From Galeopsis tetrahit (Eukaryota > Streptophyta > Magnoliopsida > Lamiales > Lamiaceae), in NCBI GenBank assembly GCA_963675135.1, contig OY776129.1, positions 55,940,845-56,004,844 of the forward strand: 64,000 nt of DNA. Direction: 5' to 3'. This document shows, in pieces, positions 62,101 to 64,000 of the stretch (the stretch's first letter is position 1; the number at the start of each line of letters is the position of its first letter). A model generated the notes under the pieces. The model did not search any database. It worked only from the letters and a program-made list of their open reading frames with translations, and was not told where the DNA came from. The position numbers and the translations under genes were made by a program.

Positions 62101-62509
62101 TCAATTTAAACTCCAATTACTACACTATTTCAACAATAAAACAAATTAAAAAGAGCTAAGAGGCTAACCTAGCTACTTTCCGACCCCAGTTGCTCCGGTC
62201 ATCAACGGGAATAACCATTAATATGAAAAGCAATCCAAAAATTCTGAAATGAAGAGAAACGCAAATTATAAGAGAAACCCAGAAAAGGAAAGAGAGGCAC
62301 GCACATACTCACCCGAGTGATTTCGGAAAGGGGAGGAAGATAAAAGAAGCGAGGATCATGACAAGGATAGAATGGGCGAAACCAAACCACAGTAACAAAG
62401 CCAGATATGCAGAAAGAGTGGATCCCGGAGAGCCCTGGAACTCCGCCGGGGTCGCCTCAGACGAGGGCGATTTCCGCCGCCTGACATCCCCGTTTGCCAC
62501 CAACGCCAT
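59103..62509 (-). CDS. DGAT2: Diacylglycerol O-acyltransferase 2 (DGAT2)
   Basis: Nine exons (62509-62313, 62243-62169, 62078-61993, 61625-61519, 61437-61282, 60636-60550, 60001-59901, 59821-59734, 59201-59103) give 331 residues, the usual plant length. The enzyme adds the third acyl chain to diacylglycerol in the ER membrane, the last step of oil synthesis. A hydrophobic hairpin spans about 32-80. Family motifs present: YFP (100-102), EPHS (124-127, the plant form of HPHG), VPGGVQE in exon 5, RNRKGFVRIA in exon 6, and SPFPLRQPMHVVVG in exon 8. The C terminus is DLFERHKARVGYHSQLTIL. Seven introns are GT-AG. The last must use a GC donor (GAG|GCATGC at 59734/59733) to reach exon 9; reading on instead gives nine residues and a stop at 59704. 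The ATG at 62509 is the first in frame. Confidence 0.95.
59202..59733 (-). other. Probable GC-AG intron of DGAT2 (intron 8)
   Basis: On the minus strand the donor side reads CAAGAG|GCATGC and the acceptor TACAAAG|GTGGATG. Joining them keeps frame (phase 0) and rebuilds the conserved C terminus. No GT donor nearby does. GC donors form a small known class in plants, usually with AG before and G at +5, both present here. Confidence 0.8.
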
Positions 62510-62999
62510 TGAAGTAGCAATAAGCAATAAATGGAGTAGTAGTATACAAATACAACTTGTATACAACCCCAAACCCAATTTTAATTAGTAATTTAAAAGC
62601 AGTACGCAAGGCAAGGCAGGCCAAATTTAGAAGTGCCATTCACTCACCACGAGTAGAGTAGCGTTTGCCAGCCAACTACTTTTCAACCAAAACACGTTCT
62701 TGAATCATTGAGACACGTGTCCTAGTCATATTTATTTTAACAATTATTTATTCGATGAAAATGAGGGTTTTCTGGCACTACCAATTATTTACACAGTTTT
62801 AAAATAATATTTTTATTAAAAAGGAGAAAAGAAGAGCCTATAAAAGGTGTAGGAAGCATGTCATTGCCATAGGACACGTGATTTGAAGATCTCAGTAACA
62901 TGGGCTTTGATCGAAAACGTTTGAGAGTGTTAGGAAATGTGATATGGAAAATAAGAATAATAATTTTTTTTGTCAAATGTGACATGAAAATTTTAAATC
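62510..62999. other. Upstream region of DGAT2
   Basis: Presumed promoter and leader of DGAT2 on the minus strand. No clear TATA box at a convincing distance was identified, and nothing else is recognised. Confidence 0.45.
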
Positions 63000-64000
63000 A
63001 CGTTGATGTGACGTCATCAAATTCATTAAAATGCTTGAAGGGGTATACAAATGAATAATAGATTTAAATTGCAAATACCTAAATGAGTTCTTCGGAAATC
63101 CCTTGCACTTGATGGAGTGGGACGATTGTGATAATGAACAAGACCTGCACGACAAACCGGGCCGGAGGAGTGTCCGGCGATGGACCTCCGACGCTCAAGT
63201 CAGCTAGCTTTTTAGTCAAGAAAAGTGTATTGAGTGAGGGAGAATTGTGATTGAGTTAACCTGCCTTTGTAAAAATGAATTGGGTTCCTTATATACCTTA
63301 CCATGGAGGGGCATACCTATCATTTCTCCTTCTAGGGTTTGTTACAAATTGTGCCACGTCATCGTACTATCATGACACTCACTGATTATTCATGTAGTGC
63401 ACCTACATTTGCAGAGATATTCTGACACATGAAGATCTCATGCTTACTTTCCTATCAGAACAAAGAGATCTTACCCTGAACCAAGACCTACTCTTGGGAC
63501 CTCATTCCAGGTCCTGCTTTCAGGTCAGATCCTAAAGATGTTGCTTCCGAGAAATCACCAGATCAGATCCTGATCAGATCTTCTCATGCTCTGATGCTAC
63601 CAAAGATGTTTTGAGGGCTTGGATTACTGTTCATCAAGGCCTACGCCTCATGAAAGGTATCTTCTCAGATCCTTTCGTGATATGACACGATTATGTCATA
63701 TCATCCACTCCCCCCTATTTTGATGCGTTCTCTGGGTAAGAACGGATCAGAATTATTTCTCCTTTTCCCGTTTCTTTTAATTTTTCAAAAATTCTTTGTT
63801 AATCTCCACCCTCCTTTTATTGGTGACGCTTCGTGTTCCAGCATCTTGGCCCTCCACGTGTCCTGCTGGGAAGGGTCGAACGCTTCATCTTCTCTCAGTA
63901 TAAAAAGAGTAAAATCCGGACCCTTTTTCACTTTTCAACTTTGCGTGATAAAAGGATTCCGACAATCTTTTTTCTCTCTCTAGAACTCCGGCCAAGTTCT
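63000..64000 (-). mobile_element. Possible LTR of a retrotransposon, cut by the window end
   Basis: On the minus strand a TATA box (TATATAAGG, 63295-63287) is followed by a leader containing TGACTTGAGCGTCGGAGG and a CCGGACACTCCTCCGG stretch, features I associate with R-U5 parts of plant LTRs. Upstream (63300-64000) would be U3. A separate TATAAAAAG lies on the plus strand at about 63899. I could not find LTR ends, a target duplication or coding parts, so a host promoter remains possible. Confidence 0.35.

Overview
This is plant nuclear DNA, almost certainly from a core eudicot. It is AT-rich, has large repeat-filled intergenic spaces and short GT-AG introns, and carries plant-specific gene families (a DIVARICATA/SRM1-type MYB, a PIRL leucine-rich-repeat protein, PP7, plant DGAT2 with EPHS in place of HPHG). 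An asterid such as a Lamiales member would fit, but nothing here proves the order. No prokaryotic, organellar or viral gene was seen.

Layout. 1-4.4 kb: AT-rich intergenic DNA. 4.4-5.5 kb: two-exon MYB transcription factor (+). 5.6-19.7 kb: a graveyard of mobile elements: inverted LTR pieces with a gag start (9.06-11.5 kb), two back-to-back TIR elements with 9-bp target duplications (11.56-14.33 kb), a CACTA element split by a hAT element (14.55-17.16 kb), and a Helitron carrying an inner MITE (17.44-19.68 kb). 20.1-22.1 kb: PIRL gene (-). 24.85-25.82 kb: foldback element. 26.9-30.77 kb: copy A of a segmental duplication, holding an orphan last exon of an NADPH-thioredoxin reductase gene. 30.9-32.4 kb: nucleolar L1-domain protein (-). 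33.3-44.3 kb: no gene, but tandem arrays, a solo LTR interrupted by a TIR element, a 2.6-kb TIR element with a GC-rich core, and a 3.7-kb near-palindrome inserted in a 45-bp tandem array. 44.75-45.08 kb: EXO70 gene fragment. 45.17-49.29 kb: copy B of the duplication, which is the 3' half of the intact NTR gene (47.39-51.2 kb, -). 53.8-58.1 kb: PP7 (+, five exons). 59.1-62.5 kb: DGAT2 (-, nine exons). The last kilobase looks like part of an LTR.

Six host genes are convincing, and all splice structures given keep the reading frame and rebuild the family's usual protein. They do not form a pathway: transcription control (MYB), LRR scaffold (PIRL), ribosome biogenesis (L1-domain), redox (NTR), light/calmodulin-linked phosphatase (PP7) and oil synthesis (DGAT2). 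NTR and PP7 are divergent; PP7 and DGAT2 are convergent.

I found no clear candidate for an unknown biological system. The points most worth checking are the copied NTR terminal exon downstream of the L1-domain gene, a likely GC-AG intron in DGAT2, a duplicated splice acceptor in PP7, an alternative acceptor in the MYB gene that would give a RADIALIS-like single-MYB protein, the 3.7-kb palindrome, and several nested insertions whose order can be read from exact target-site duplications. Transposon calls rest on terminal repeats and target duplications read by eye. Percent identities were not computed.
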